Below are positions 26,807-35,816 of a stretch of 64,000 nucleotides of DNA, piece after piece; position 1 is the first letter of the stretch, and every line of letters begins with the position of its first letter. The notes under the pieces are model-generated. The model was not told where the DNA came from, searched no databases, and worked only from the letters and a program-made list of their open reading frames with translations. Made by a program: the position numbers and the translations under genes. Source of the stretch: Thioclava sp. GXIMD2076. GTDB taxonomy: Bacteria; Pseudomonadota; Alphaproteobacteria; Rhodobacterales; Rhodobacteraceae. The stretch is taken from assembly GCF_037949795.1 (NCBI RefSeq), contig NZ_CP149932.1, positions 2,668,501 through 2,732,500 of the forward strand. The letters are read 5' to 3'.

Positions 26807-27418
26807 GTGCTCGGGGTTCTGGGCGCGATCTATCTGGTCCATCTGGCCGCGGCGATCTCGCCCGGCCCGGCGGTCCTGCTCTGCGCCCGGACCAGCCTGC
26901 GTGAAGGCTTCCTGCGCGGCACTTGGCTGGCGGTCGGCATCGGGATCGGTGCCTGCATCTGGGCCATTGCCGCGCTCTTCGGGCTGGCGCTGCTGTTCAA
27001 GGTGGCGCCTGCCCTGCTGACCGCGCTGAAATTCGCGGGTGCGGTCTATCTGATCTATCTGGCGATCAAAATGTGGCGCCATGCGTCCGAGCCGCTGGCC
27101 GATCTCCCCGAAACCGAAGCCCCGCGCAATGCAGCAGGGCTGGTCTGGCTCGGGATCGCCACACAACTTGCCAATCCCAAACCCGCGGTGTTCTTCGGGA
27201 CCATATTCCTGACCTTCGTGCCGCCGCAGGCCCCGCCTTGGGTCTATGTCGCGATCATCGGCATCGTGTTTTTCAATGATGCGGGCTGGAATGTGATCGT
27301 CTCGCGGATCTTCTCGCTCGAACGCACGCGCCGCGCCTATCTGGGTCTCAAAACCACAATCGACCGCGTTTTTGGCGGTCTCCTTGGCCTGCTCGGCCTC
27401 AAACTCGCCATTAGCTGA
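26807..27418 (+). CDS. LysE/RhtB-family amino-acid exporter
   Basis: Inner-membrane exporter of 203 residues with about six helices, starting at GTG 26807. The early motif AAAISPGPAVLLCARTSLREGF is the LysE-family signature region, and ATQLANPKPAVFFGTIF near residue 120 is the conserved NPK segment. Substrates in this family are amino acids or their analogues and toxic metabolites. It lies 4 bases after fabI and 12 before gpt, so it may be expressed with them, but no functional link is obvious. Confidence 0.88.
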   Translation: MLGVLGAIYLVHLAAAISPGPAVLLCARTSLREGFLRGTWLAVGIGIGACIWAIAALFGLALLFKVAPALLTALKFAGAVYLIYLAIKMWRHASEPLADLPETEAPRNAAGLVWLGIATQLANPKPAVFFGTIFLTFVPPQAPPWVYVAIIGIVFFNDAGWNVIVSRIFSLERTRRAYLGLKTTIDRVFGGLLGLLGLKLAIS

Positions 27419-27430
27419 GAGGATACCCTC

Positions 27431-27937
27431 ATGACCCGCCTGCCCCATGAAAAAGGCTTCCATATCAGCTGGGACCAGATCCACCGCGATGCCCGCGCGC
27501 TGGCATGGCGTCTGGATGGCAAGGGCCCGATCGAGGGCAACTGGAAGGCAGTTGTAGGCATCACCCGCGGGGGGCTCGTGCCCGCGATGATCATGGCGCG
27601 CGAGCTGGACATCCGCACCGTCGATACGATCTCTGTCAAAAGCTACAACCATCAGGCCCGGACCGAACCGCATGTGATCAAGCCACCGCAGGCCGATATC
27701 ATGGGCGCGGATGGTGAAGGCGTTCTGATCGTGGATGATCTCGTCGATACGGGCCGCACGCTGGAACTGGTGCGCACGCTCTATCCCAAGGCGCATTTCG
27801 CCACGATCTACGCAAAACCGATGGGTGTGCCGATGGTCGACAGCTATGTGACCGAGGTCAGCCAGGATACATGGATCTTCTTCCCGTGGGATATGGCGCT
27901 GCAATATGTCGAGCCCTATCGCGGCACGGATGCCTGA
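27431..27937 (+). CDS. gpt: Xanthine-guanine phosphoribosyltransferase
   Basis: Purine salvage enzyme that joins xanthine or guanine to PRPP, giving XMP or GMP. At 168 residues it has the PRPP-binding motif [13 protein letters not shown] near residue 98, [19 protein letters not shown] near 43 and the C-terminal DTWIFFPWD base-binding region typical of Gpt rather than Hpt. AGAGGATACCCTC precedes the ATG. It is the last gene of the fabI run; a long palindrome lies 17 bases after its stop. Confidence 0.94.
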   Translation: MTRLPHEKGFHISWDQIHRDARALAWRLDGKGPIEGNWKAVVGITRGGLVPAMIMARELDIRTVDTISVKSYNHQARTEPHVIKPPQADIMGADGEGVLIVDDLVDTGRTLELVRTLYPKAHFATIYAKPMGVPMVDSYVTEVSQDTWIFFPWDMALQYVEPYRGTDA

Positions 27938-27954
27938 GACGCTCGACTGAGATT

Positions 27955-27978
27955 ATTTCCTGACTGTAGTCAGGAAAT
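27955..27978. terminator. Perfect 24-base palindrome between gpt and the DUF4174 gene
   Basis: Arms ATTTCCTGACT (27955-27965) and AGTCAGGAAAT (27968-27978) with a two-base centre GT, located between two convergent stop codons. A shared terminator is possible because the arms end in AAAT/ATTT, but there is no T-run and the two-base loop is too tight for an ideal hairpin. The core CTGACT-NN-AGTCAG recurs at 13103. Confidence 0.45.
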
Positions 27979-28439
27979 CAGCCCTTCATCTCACGCTGGC
28001 GCATTGGCATGGCATCGATCGTCGAAAACAGCTCGCTGACGCCCAGCGGGCTGTCCTGATTGACCTTGATCCCGCCATCCTTACCGACCAGCACAACGCG
28101 GAATCCCTCGGGGTTGCCGAGCGCGTCCCTCAGCGCGGAGGCTGATCCATCGGCCTCGGACAGAACCACGATGTCCCGATCCTTAAGTTCTGAGGCTGCG
28201 GATTTCAGATTGGTCATCTGGATCCTGTAGGCCGGATCGGCAGGATCATCGGCCAGCACGATCACCGGACGGGCCTTCCAGCGCAACCCGTCAAGGCTGT
28301 CATTGGTGCTGGTCAGGGTTACAAAATTGCTTGCCTGCTGCGCGTCTGCCCCACCGACAGCGGACATGATCCCCCAAGTCGATGCGGCGACAGCGGCAGC
28401 ATAGGCAATCGGGCGTGCGGCATTGGGTAGATGAGGCAT
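27978..28439 (-). CDS. DUF4174 domain protein, probably exported
   Basis: Protein of 153 residues from the ATG at 28439, where GGAGATTGCC gives a ribosome site; a longer frame to 28577 is rejected. Residues 1-35 look like a signal sequence or anchor with AYAAAVAASTWGIMSAVGGADAQ. The C-terminal part (LRWKARPVIVLAD, then FRVVLVGKDGGIKVNQ and SELFSTIDAMPMRQREMK) is the DUF4174 pattern, a thioredoxin-like fold without visible catalytic cysteines. Function is unknown. It is convergent with gpt and divergent from an aminotransferase. Confidence 0.85.
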   Translation of the reverse strand: MPHLPNAARPIAYAAAVAASTWGIMSAVGGADAQQASNFVTLTSTNDSLDGLRWKARPVIVLADDPADPAYRIQMTNLKSAASELKDRDIVVLSEADGSASALRDALGNPEGFRVVLVGKDGGIKVNQDSPLGVSELFSTIDAMPMRQREMKG

Positions 28440-28704
28440 GGGCAATCTCCGAATTGGCTCCAAATTATCTTCCGTCGAGGCTCTGACCAGCAAGCAGCGG
28501 CGACTCACATCATGGCCACTCACGTCAGGTAAGTCTGTCATCACAACGTGACAAAAGCCCGAATTGTTCATTTTCAATTTGAGTTTTCTCGGAAAAACGC
28601 GAGGGCGCTACCGACATGGGCAAAAAATGCGCAGAACGGGTGGCACTTGGCCTTGTGCTTACGGGGGCAAGCTGCTCAGGTATGCGCAAGTTTACGAGGA
28701 TAAG

Positions 28705-29886
28705 ATGACACTCACGCCCCTTGCTCCGCCCATGGCCGCCACTTTCGCTCCGCCGGTGATGGAGGCGCGGCGCTGGCTCGAGGGTGTGACCTTCCCCGCA
28801 GATCGCCCTTTGATCAATGTCTCGCAGGCAGCGCCCGTGGCCGCGCCCCCCGAAGGGCTGCGCCGCGCGATTGCCGATGCGGCGATGACGCAGACCGAGG
28901 CGCATCTCTACGGCCCCGTGCTGGGGATGCCCGAGCTGCGCACCGAGCTGGCCGCCCAATGGTCCAAAGCCTATGGCGGCACGATCAGGGACAGCAATGT
29001 CGCCATCACCCAGGGCTGCAATCAGGCCTTTGCCGCCGCGATGTCGACGCTTGCGGCACCGGGAGACGAGGTGATCCTGCCGACGCCCTGGTATTTCAAT
29101 CATAAGATGTGGTGCGATATGGCTTCGGTCACGGCCGTGCCCCTGGCCACCGGTGCGGATCTGTTGCCCGACCCCGAGAAAGCCCGCGCCCTGATCACCC
29201 CGCGCACCCGTGCCATCATCCTGATCACGCCCAATAATCCGGGCGGGGTGGAATATCCGCCGGCCCTCGTGCAGGCCTTCATGGATCTGGCGCGTGACCA
29301 CCGGATTGCGCTGATCCTCGACGAGACCTATCGCGATTTCGACAGCCGCGAGACCCGCCCGCATGAGCTGTTCACCGATCCCGATTGGGGCGACACGCTG
29401 ATCCATCTCTATTCCTTCTCCAAGGCCTACCGCCTGACCGGCCACCGCGTCGGCGCGATGGTGGCCTCCGAGGCGCGTCTGGCCGAGGTCGAGAAATTCC
29501 TCGACACCGTGGCCATCTGCGCAGGCCAGCTGGGCCAGATCGGCGCGCTCTGGGGGATGCGCAATCTGGGCGATTGGGTCGCGGGCGAACGCGCCGAGAT
29601 CCTTGCCCGCCGTCAGGCGATGGTCGAGGGGTTCAAATGGCTCAACGGCTGGCGGCTGATGGGCTGTGGCGCCTATTTCGCCTATGTCGAGCATCCGTTC
29701 ACGCTCGATGCGCCCGATGCGGCCCGCGAGCTGGTCAGACAGGCCGGCGTCCTCCTGCTGCCCGGAACGATGTTCATGCCCGAAACCGATGCCTCGGGCA
29801 AACGCCAGTTCCGCATCGCCTTTGCCAATGTCGATGCACAAGGTATTTCGACCCTGATGGACCGGCTGAGCACCGTCTCGCTCTAA
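28705..29886 (+). CDS. Pyridoxal-phosphate aminotransferase, class I/II
   Basis: Fold-type I PLP enzyme of 393 residues, probably an aspartate/aromatic-type aminotransferase. The PLP lysine is in LYSFSKAYRLTGHRVG near residue 237, preceded by ITPNNPGGVEYP near 174 and LILDETYRDFDS near 203 (Asp and Tyr ring contacts). Start ATG 28705 follows GAGGATAA; the frame to 28564 is not supported. It stands alone, divergent from the DUF4174 gene and followed by ppiD after 123 bases. The amino donor cannot be deduced. Confidence 0.9.
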   Translation: MTLTPLAPPMAATFAPPVMEARRWLEGVTFPADRPLINVSQAAPVAAPPEGLRRAIADAAMTQTEAHLYGPVLGMPELRTELAAQWSKAYGGTIRDSNVAITQGCNQAFAAAMSTLAAPGDEVILPTPWYFNHKMWCDMASVTAVPLATGADLLPDPEKARALITPRTRAIILITPNNPGGVEYPPALVQAFMDLARDHRIALILDETYRDFDSRETRPHELFTDPDWGDTLIHLYSFSKAYRLTGHRVGAMVASEARLAEVEKFLDTVAICAGQLGQIGALWGMRNLGDWVAGERAEILARRQAMVEGFKWLNGWRLMGCGAYFAYVEHPFTLDAPDAARELVRQAGVLLLPGTMFMPETDASGKRQFRIAFANVDAQGISTLMDRLSTVSL

Positions 29887-30009
29887 GGAAAACTCTGAAT
29901 TCCCCGCGAGCAGACGGCCTTGCAGGGCCGGAATGCTTGCGGGCTTGATGAGTTGCGCCTAAACACCACCCAACACACTGACAGGCATGCCCCCCGGGCG
30001 GAGGAACTG

Positions 30010-31866
30010 ATGGCAAACAAGCTGCGCACCCATGGCAAGAATACCGTGGTCTGGATTCTGCTCGGACTGATCGTGATTGGCCTGATCGGCTTCTCTGCCA
30101 GCAATTTCGGCACGAGCACCGGCTCGATCGGCTCGGTGGGCGACACCAAGATCTCGACCAATGACTATGCCCGCGCGCTGCAGCGCGAACAGAACCAGAT
30201 GCAGCAACAGACCGGTCAGGCGATGAGCTTCCAGCAGTTCGAGATGTATGGTCTGGACCGCCGCGTGCAGGGTCAGCTCTTTGGTCAGGCCGCCTTCGAG
30301 AACGCCGCCGACAAGATCGGCATCTCGATCAGCGATGACGAGCTTGCCAAGCAGATCCAGCAAATTCAGGGTTTCCAGAATGCCGCCGGTGATTTCGACC
30401 GCAACACCTACCAGATGGCGCTGCGCAATCAGGGCATGAAGGAGCGTGAATTCGAGCAGAAGCTGCGCGCCGAAGTCTCGCGCTCGATCCTGCAAAGCGC
30501 CGTTGTGTCGGGCGTCCATGCACCGGATGCCGAGGTGAATGCCTACGCAGAATATATGGGCCAGACCCGCAGCGTGGCCTGGGCCGAGGTCACCAAATCC
30601 GATCTGACCCAGCCTGTGCCCGCCCCCACCGAGGACGCGCTGAAGACATATCACGACGAGCATTCGGATGACTTCATGTCGCCCGAGACCAAGAAGATCA
30701 CCTATGTCTGGATCTCGCCCGACATGCTGGCCGACAAGGTCAAACTGTCTGACGACGACCTGAAAGCCGAATACAATTCCCGCATCGAGGAATTCCAGCA
30801 GCCCGAGCGCCGTCTGCTCGACCGTCTGGTCTATCCCGATATGGATGCCGCCAAAGCCGCCCGTGCGGCCTTTGATGATGGCTCCAAGGATTTCGAGGCG
30901 CTGGCCAAGGATCGCGGCCTGACGCTGCAGGATACCGATATGGGCGATATGGCCGAGGATGATCTGGGCGATGCGGGCAAGGAGATCTTTGCCGCCGATA
31001 AGGGCGCGGTCATCGGCCCCGTCGAGACCGATCTGGGCCCTGCCCTTTACCGTGTGAACGGGGTTCTGCCTGCCAATAACCGCAGCTTCGACGAGGTAAA
31101 GAGCGAGCTGGGCGAAAGCGCCCGCGATGCCGCTGCCCGCAAGATGATCGAGGACGAGCGCAGCAAGCTCGAGGATGAAGTCGCAGGCGGTGCCACGCTC
31201 GAGGATATCGCCAAAGATACCGATATGCAGCTGGGCACCATCGAATATAGCGAGGACAGCTCCGAAGGCATCGCGGGCTATGACGCCTTCCGCAAAGCGG
31301 CCGCCCAGATCAAATCCGACGATTTCGCCGAGCTGACCGAGCTGGATGATGGTGGCCTCTTCGCGATGCGCCTCGATGGCACGACGCCCGCCGCCGTGAT
31401 CCCCTTCGACAAATCCCGCGATCAGGTCCAGGCCGCATGGGAGGCCGAGAAGCTTCTAGAGGCCAAACAGGCCCGTGCCGACGAGGCCGTGAAAGCCGTC
31501 ACCGACCAACCCGACACCCAACTCTCGGCCACCGGGCTTCTGACCACCGAAAGCGGCAATCTGGCGCGGGGCGCCTATGTCAAGGGCCTCTCGCCTGCCG
31601 CCCTGCAACAGGCCTTCACGCTCGATCTGAACGCGGCCGCCAAGGTCACCGATGGCGAGAAGGTCTTCGTTGTGCGCCCCGTCAAGATCACCAAACCCGA
31701 TCTGAAAGATGATGCGACCGCCAAGATGGTGGAGAACCTGCGCAATCAGGTCTCGCAATCGCTGGCCGGTGACATGGTCGATCTCTATGCCACCGCGATC
31801 CAGAACGAGGATGGCATGCAGATAAATTCCACCGCCATCAACGGCGTCAACGCGCAGATGCGCTGA
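30010..31866 (+). CDS. ppiD: PpiD-like peptidyl-prolyl isomerase, membrane-anchored chaperone
   Basis: Periplasmic folding factor tethered to the inner membrane, 618 residues. A short basic N-terminus is followed by one helix (VVWILLGLIVIGLIGFSASN, residues 15-34), a SurA-like N-terminal helical domain to about 200, and a parvulin-type region near 240-360 that seems degenerate. The C-terminal half has further helical and parvulin-like segments. Start ATG 30010 follows GGAGGAACTG. Family members assist newly exported outer-membrane proteins at the Sec exit. It directly precedes trpE by 35 bases; this ppiD-trpE neighbour pair recurs in the order and may be co-transcribed. Confidence 0.92.
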   Translation: MANKLRTHGKNTVVWILLGLIVIGLIGFSASNFGTSTGSIGSVGDTKISTNDYARALQREQNQMQQQTGQAMSFQQFEMYGLDRRVQGQLFGQAAFENAADKIGISISDDELAKQIQQIQGFQNAAGDFDRNTYQMALRNQGMKEREFEQKLRAEVSRSILQSAVVSGVHAPDAEVNAYAEYMGQTRSVAWAEVTKSDLTQPVPAPTEDALKTYHDEHSDDFMSPETKKITYVWISPDMLADKVKLSDDDLKAEYNSRIEEFQQPERRLLDRLVYPDMDAAKAARAAFDDGSKDFEALAKDRGLTLQDTDMGDMAEDDLGDAGKEIFAADKGAVIGPVETDLGPALYRVNGVLPANNRSFDEVKSELGESARDAAARKMIEDERSKLEDEVAGGATLEDIAKDTDMQLGTIEYSEDSSEGIAGYDAFRKAAAQIKSDDFAELTELDDGGLFAMRLDGTTPAAVIPFDKSRDQVQAAWEAEKLLEAKQARADEAVKAVTDQPDTQLSATGLLTTESGNLARGAYVKGLSPAALQQAFTLDLNAAAKVTDGEKVFVVRPVKITKPDLKDDATAKMVENLRNQVSQSLAGDMVDLYATAIQNEDGMQINSTAINGVNAQMR

Positions 31867-31901
31867 CGCCACCCATTACCCAAAGCCTGAGGAGGTTCGA
31901 C

Positions 31902-33407
31902 ATGGTTGCCCTATTCCCGTCTTTCGAGGCGTTCGACTCCGGCTGGCAAGACGGTAAGAACCAACTGGTCTATGCGCGTCTGGCGGCAGATCTCGATACG
32001 CCCGTCTCGCTGATGCTCAAACTCACCGATGCGTCGAAAAACAGCTTCATGCTGGAATCGGTCACCGGTGGCGAGGTGCGCGGGCGCTATTCCTTTGTCG
32101 GTATGAAACCCGATGTGATCTGGGAATGTCGTGGCGAGACCGCGCGGATCAACCGTTCGGCGCGTTTCGAGGAGACCTTCGAGACGCTCGACGGTCACCC
32201 GCTCGACAGCCTGCGCGCGCTGATTGCGGAAAGCCGCATCGACATGCCCAAAGACCTGCCTGCAGGGGCCGCCGGCCTTTACGGCTATCTTGGCTACGAC
32301 ATGATCCGCCTGGTCGAGAAACTGCCCGATGTGAACCCCGATCCGCTGGGCGTGCCGGATGCGGTGCTGATGCGCCCGTCGGTGATTGCCGTCCTTGATG
32401 GCGTGAAGGGAGAGGTCATCCTCTGTGCGCCCGCATGGACCGGCTCGGGCCTTTCGGCCAAGGCCGCCTATGCGCAGGCCGCCGAACGGGTGATGGACGC
32501 GCTGCGCGATCTGGACCGCACCCCCAACCAGCCCCGTGAAATGGGCGAGAACTTTGCCGTGGGCGAGCTGCGCTCGAACTTCACCCGCGAGGGCTATATG
32601 GCCGCGGTCGAGAAGGCCAAGGACTATATCCGCGCAGGCGATATCTTCCAATGCGTCCCCGCTCAGCGGTGGTCGGCCGATTTCCCGCTGCCGCCCTTCT
32701 CACTCTATCGCTCGCTGCGCCGCACCAACCCCTCGCCCTTCATGTTCTATCTGAATTTCGGCGGGTTCCAGATCGTGGGCGCCTCGCCCGAGATCCTCGT
32801 GCGGGTGCGCGATGGCGAGGTGACGATCCGTCCCATCGCGGGCACCCGTCCGCGGGGTGCGACGCCCGAGGCCGATCGTGCGCTGGAAGCCGATCTCTTG
32901 TCGGACAAGAAGGAACTGGCCGAGCATCTGATGCTGCTGGATTTGGGGCGCAACGATGTGGGGCGCGTGGCCAAGATCGGCACCGTCCATCCGACCGAGA
33001 AATTCATCATCGAGCGCTACAGCCACGTCATGCATATCGTGTCCAATGTGGTAGGCGAGATCTCGGACGAGCATGACGCGCTCTCGGCGCTGCTGGCAGG
33101 GCTGCCTGCGGGCACCGTGTCGGGGGCGCCCAAGGTCCGCGCGATGCAGATCATCGACGAGCTGGAACCCGAGAAGCGCGGGATCTATGGCGGCGGCGTG
33201 GGCTATTTTGCGGCCAATGGCGAGATGGATATGTGCATCGCGCTACGCACGGCGGTGGTGAAGGACCAGACGCTCTATATCCAGGCCGGGGGCGGTGTCG
33301 TCTATGACAGCGATCCGGCGGCGGAATACGAGGAAACCGTCAATAAATCCAAGGCCCTGCGCAAGGCGGCCGAGGATGCCGGTCTCTTCGCCCATCGCGG
33401 CAATTGA
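31902..33407 (+). CDS. trpE: Anthranilate synthase component I
   Basis: Converts chorismate to anthranilate, using ammonia from TrpG, in tryptophan synthesis. The 501-residue protein has the chorismate-binding core: PIAGTRPRGATPEAD near residue 310, LLDLGRNDVGRVAKIGTV near 345, LPAGTVSGAPKVRAM near 401 and AGGGVVYDSDPAAEYEE near 466. N-terminal LMLKLTDASKNSFMLESV carries the tryptophan feedback site (LLES-like). TGAGGAGGTTCGAC precedes the ATG. It is separated from trpG by the minus-strand deacetylase gene, unlike the fused or adjacent arrangement of enteric bacteria. No leader peptide is seen. Confidence 0.97.
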   Translation: MVALFPSFEAFDSGWQDGKNQLVYARLAADLDTPVSLMLKLTDASKNSFMLESVTGGEVRGRYSFVGMKPDVIWECRGETARINRSARFEETFETLDGHPLDSLRALIAESRIDMPKDLPAGAAGLYGYLGYDMIRLVEKLPDVNPDPLGVPDAVLMRPSVIAVLDGVKGEVILCAPAWTGSGLSAKAAYAQAAERVMDALRDLDRTPNQPREMGENFAVGELRSNFTREGYMAAVEKAKDYIRAGDIFQCVPAQRWSADFPLPPFSLYRSLRRTNPSPFMFYLNFGGFQIVGASPEILVRVRDGEVTIRPIAGTRPRGATPEADRALEADLLSDKKELAEHLMLLDLGRNDVGRVAKIGTVHPTEKFIIERYSHVMHIVSNVVGEISDEHDALSALLAGLPAGTVSGAPKVRAMQIIDELEPEKRGIYGGGVGYFAANGEMDMCIALRTAVVKDQTLYIQAGGGVVYDSDPAAEYEETVNKSKALRKAAEDAGLFAHRGN

Positions 33408-33413
33408 ACAACG

Positions 33414-33440
33414 AAAGGCCCGCAGCGCGCGGGCCTTTTT
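33414..33440. terminator. Terminator between trpE and the deacetylase gene
   Basis: AAAGGCCCGC and GCGGGCCTTT pair around AGCGC, followed by TT; the mirror strand also ends in TTT. It sits seven bases after the trpE stop and about ten from the convergent stop, serving both. Confidence 0.85.
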
Positions 33441-33450
33441 GCTGTCTGGC

Positions 33451-35007
33451 TTAGTCCTGCGTATCGAATTGCGCCGAGACCGGCGCCAGTGCCACGTCAT
33501 CATGCGCGCCCGAGGCCCAGTCGCGCAGGCCCGCCACCGATTCCGGCCATGCGCTTAGCATGACCACCGTCTTCCCGTCGCGCTTCGCCTCGAATTCGGC
33601 GCGGGTCAGCTCACGGGCGATATGGCTTGCCCGCTCGCGCCCGTCATCGAGCACCCGCCAGATCTTCGCCTCGGGCCAATCGGCATTATGCGCCAGCTGG
33701 GAAGCCGAATTGCTACCGCGGTCCTGCGTGATCAGGGCCAGACCGTCGCGCTCGGCCAGCTCCAGCAGATGCTGCGAGAGTTGGCGGTCGTTCTGCACCA
33801 CAGGTGCCGCAGGTTCGACCAGCGCCACCGCACCCGGCACGGCCTGCCGCCATGCCTCCATCGCGGTGTCGAGATCCTGCACCACGGGTGAGGCAGGCAG
33901 CCCCGTCATCAGGATAGCGACCTCGTAGCCCGCGCTCCGATACGCCTGCGCCACCGCCCGCGCATCCGACCGCGCGGGGTCGATCGCGATGGTCAGCGGA
34001 TAGCCGAGGCTGAGAAGCGTGTCCTGATCCAGACCACCTCTGGCGATGCCCCTATCGATCAGCACCACCGAGAAGAGCGCGGCGCCCTCGGGCCGCTCGA
34101 ACGCCGCACGATTGGTTTTCCATGCGCTGGCGTCGGGGGTCGGGGCGGCAGCAGACGGCGCGGCCCCCGCACCGATCTGCGGCAGGCGGTCCGTCGCCAC
34201 ATCGGGATCGGCGCGGAGCCCCGCCCCCTCGCCTGCGGCAAAGACCCGCGGTTTTTCGACCCGCCCATCCGGCAGGACCTGCGAGCCATCGGGCAGCAGC
34301 ACGATCTCGGAGGCGGTTCCGGACGGGGGGGCGCTGGCGCCGTCATCGCCCTCGGGGGTGATCGCCGGATCGACCGGTTTCTCGGCCATCGGCAGATCGG
34401 GCGCCACGGCCTCGCCGGGTGGCGGAACGGGGATCTGCTCGATGCTCCCGGGCATATTGGCGGCCTCATCGCCGGTCGCGGGAGTGCCCGCGGTATCGGG
34501 CGCGCTCAGGCCCGCCTCGGGACGCGCGCCCGGATCGGTGAAATCCTCCACCTCCCCCGCATCGGGACCGACGACCTGTGCCAGTCGTGTGGCCTGCGGC
34601 GCGGGGCGGGGATCGGGCGCGCGCTCCGGTGCCAAGTCAGGCGCTATATCGGGGGCGGCTTCCGGCAGGGCAGCGGCAAGCCCGGCGGTGAAACCGGCGG
34701 GCGCATCGGTCGAATCATCGAGCGCGGCCAGCGGCGATACGGCCAGCGGCGATACGGGCGCGGTATCGGGCGCCATTTCCTCTTCAGGTGCGGCGCTCTC
34801 CTTGTCCTGCAGCGCATGGCCCTGAACGGGCGTATCCGCCACGGGCGCTCCGGAAGATGCTCGACCCTCCGAGGGCGCTTCGGACTGGCTGACAGGGGCA
34901 TCGTCGGCCTGCGGCCCGTCCAGCGGCAGAATGAGCGACACAAGGCCCAAACCCAGCACCGACACGATCGCGCCAACTGCTACACCGGACAAAAGGCCTC
35001 GCACCAT
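33451..35007 (-). CDS. Divergent polysaccharide deacetylase family protein
   Basis: Membrane-anchored envelope protein of 518 residues. One N-terminal helix (about 5-28), then a long low-complexity Pro/Ala/Glu-rich stretch (about 30-270), then the catalytic-like domain (about 285-518) with LFSVVLIDRGIARGG, LTIAIDPARSDARAVAQAYRSAGYEV and LALITQDRGSNSASQLA of the DUF610/divergent NodB-fold family. The usual NodB metal-binding His-His-Asp set is not evident, so enzymatic activity is uncertain. Start ATG 35007 is used; in-frame codons up to 35151 lie in the trpG leader. In other bacteria this family sits with peptidoglycan peptidases; here it is inserted between trpE and trpG. Confidence 0.82.
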   Translation of the reverse strand: MVRGLLSGVAVGAIVSVLGLGLVSLILPLDGPQADDAPVSQSEAPSEGRASSGAPVADTPVQGHALQDKESAAPEEEMAPDTAPVSPLAVSPLAALDDSTDAPAGFTAGLAAALPEAAPDIAPDLAPERAPDPRPAPQATRLAQVVGPDAGEVEDFTDPGARPEAGLSAPDTAGTPATGDEAANMPGSIEQIPVPPPGEAVAPDLPMAEKPVDPAITPEGDDGASAPPSGTASEIVLLPDGSQVLPDGRVEKPRVFAAGEGAGLRADPDVATDRLPQIGAGAAPSAAAPTPDASAWKTNRAAFERPEGAALFSVVLIDRGIARGGLDQDTLLSLGYPLTIAIDPARSDARAVAQAYRSAGYEVAILMTGLPASPVVQDLDTAMEAWRQAVPGAVALVEPAAPVVQNDRQLSQHLLELAERDGLALITQDRGSNSASQLAHNADWPEAKIWRVLDDGRERASHIARELTRAEFEAKRDGKTVVMLSAWPESVAGLRDWASGAHDDVALAPVSAQFDTQD

Positions 35008-35213
35008 AAGGCAAACTCCCTCGTTCTTGCCAATCTCGCGGGCGGGATGCAGGAAATCATGGGTCCTGCTCTTGACCATCGCGCCACGCTGCGGGCATCT
35101 ATAGCGCGACATCCATCCCGGATCACCCCGGAAATCGGCTCGGACGTGCAAAGCCTGCGCGGACGTGACCCAAAAGCTTCCCCGGTTCCGGCCCGAAGGC
35201 GTTAGGCGAGCAT

Positions 35214-35813
35214 ATGCTACTTCTCATCGATAACTACGACAGCTTCACCTATAATCTGGTGCATTATTTCGGCGAGGTGGGCGCGGATGTGAAGGTCGTG
35301 CGCAATGACGCGCTGAACACGCAAGACGCGATGGGCATGGGAGCCGAGGCACTGGTGCTCTCGCCCGGTCCGGGCACGCCCGCACAATCGGGGATTTGTG
35401 TGCCTGTGACGCTGGCAGCCTATGAGGCGGACCTGCCGCTCTTTGGCGTCTGCCTCGGCCAGCAGACCATCGGCGAGGCTTTCGGCGGCGATGTCGTGCG
35501 CCATACCGAGATCGTGCATGGCAAGATGGGCACCATCCATCACAACGGCAAAGGCGTGTTCCGCGGGCTGCCCTCGCCGCTTCAGGCCACGCGCTACCAT
35601 TCACTGGTGGTGGACCGTGCTACCCTGCCCGACTGTCTCGAGGTCACCGCATGGCTGGAAGATGGCACCATCATGGGGCTGCGCCATAAGGAGAAGCTGA
35701 TCGAGGGGGTGCAGTTCCACCCCGAATCCATTGCCTCCGAACATGGCCACCAGATGATCCGCAACTTCCTCGAGGATGCCGGTGTCACGCTGAAAGACAT
35801 GAAAGAGGCCTGA
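35214..35813 (+). CDS. trpG: Anthranilate/aminodeoxychorismate synthase component II
   Basis: Glutamine amidotransferase subunit (class I) that feeds ammonia to TrpE and probably also to PabB for folate. At 199 residues it shows the nucleophile in FGVCLGQQTIGEAFGG near residue 80 and the His-Glu pair in GVQFHPESIASEHG near 168. LLIDNYDSFTYNLVHYF is the standard N-terminus. It opens the trpG-trpD-trpC-moaC-moeA run, with only three bases before trpD. The 206-base upstream gap faces the deacetylase gene and should contain the operon promoter, but no trp leader peptide or attenuator hairpin is visible. Confidence 0.96.
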   Translation: MLLLIDNYDSFTYNLVHYFGEVGADVKVVRNDALNTQDAMGMGAEALVLSPGPGTPAQSGICVPVTLAAYEADLPLFGVCLGQQTIGEAFGGDVVRHTEIVHGKMGTIHHNGKGVFRGLPSPLQATRYHSLVVDRATLPDCLEVTAWLEDGTIMGLRHKEKLIEGVQFHPESIASEHGHQMIRNFLEDAGVTLKDMKEA

Positions 35814-35816
35814 GCG

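Noticed and set aside
35008..35213. trp attenuator or leader peptide upstream of trpG
   Set aside because: No short ORF with tandem Trp codons and no terminator/antiterminator pair visible.
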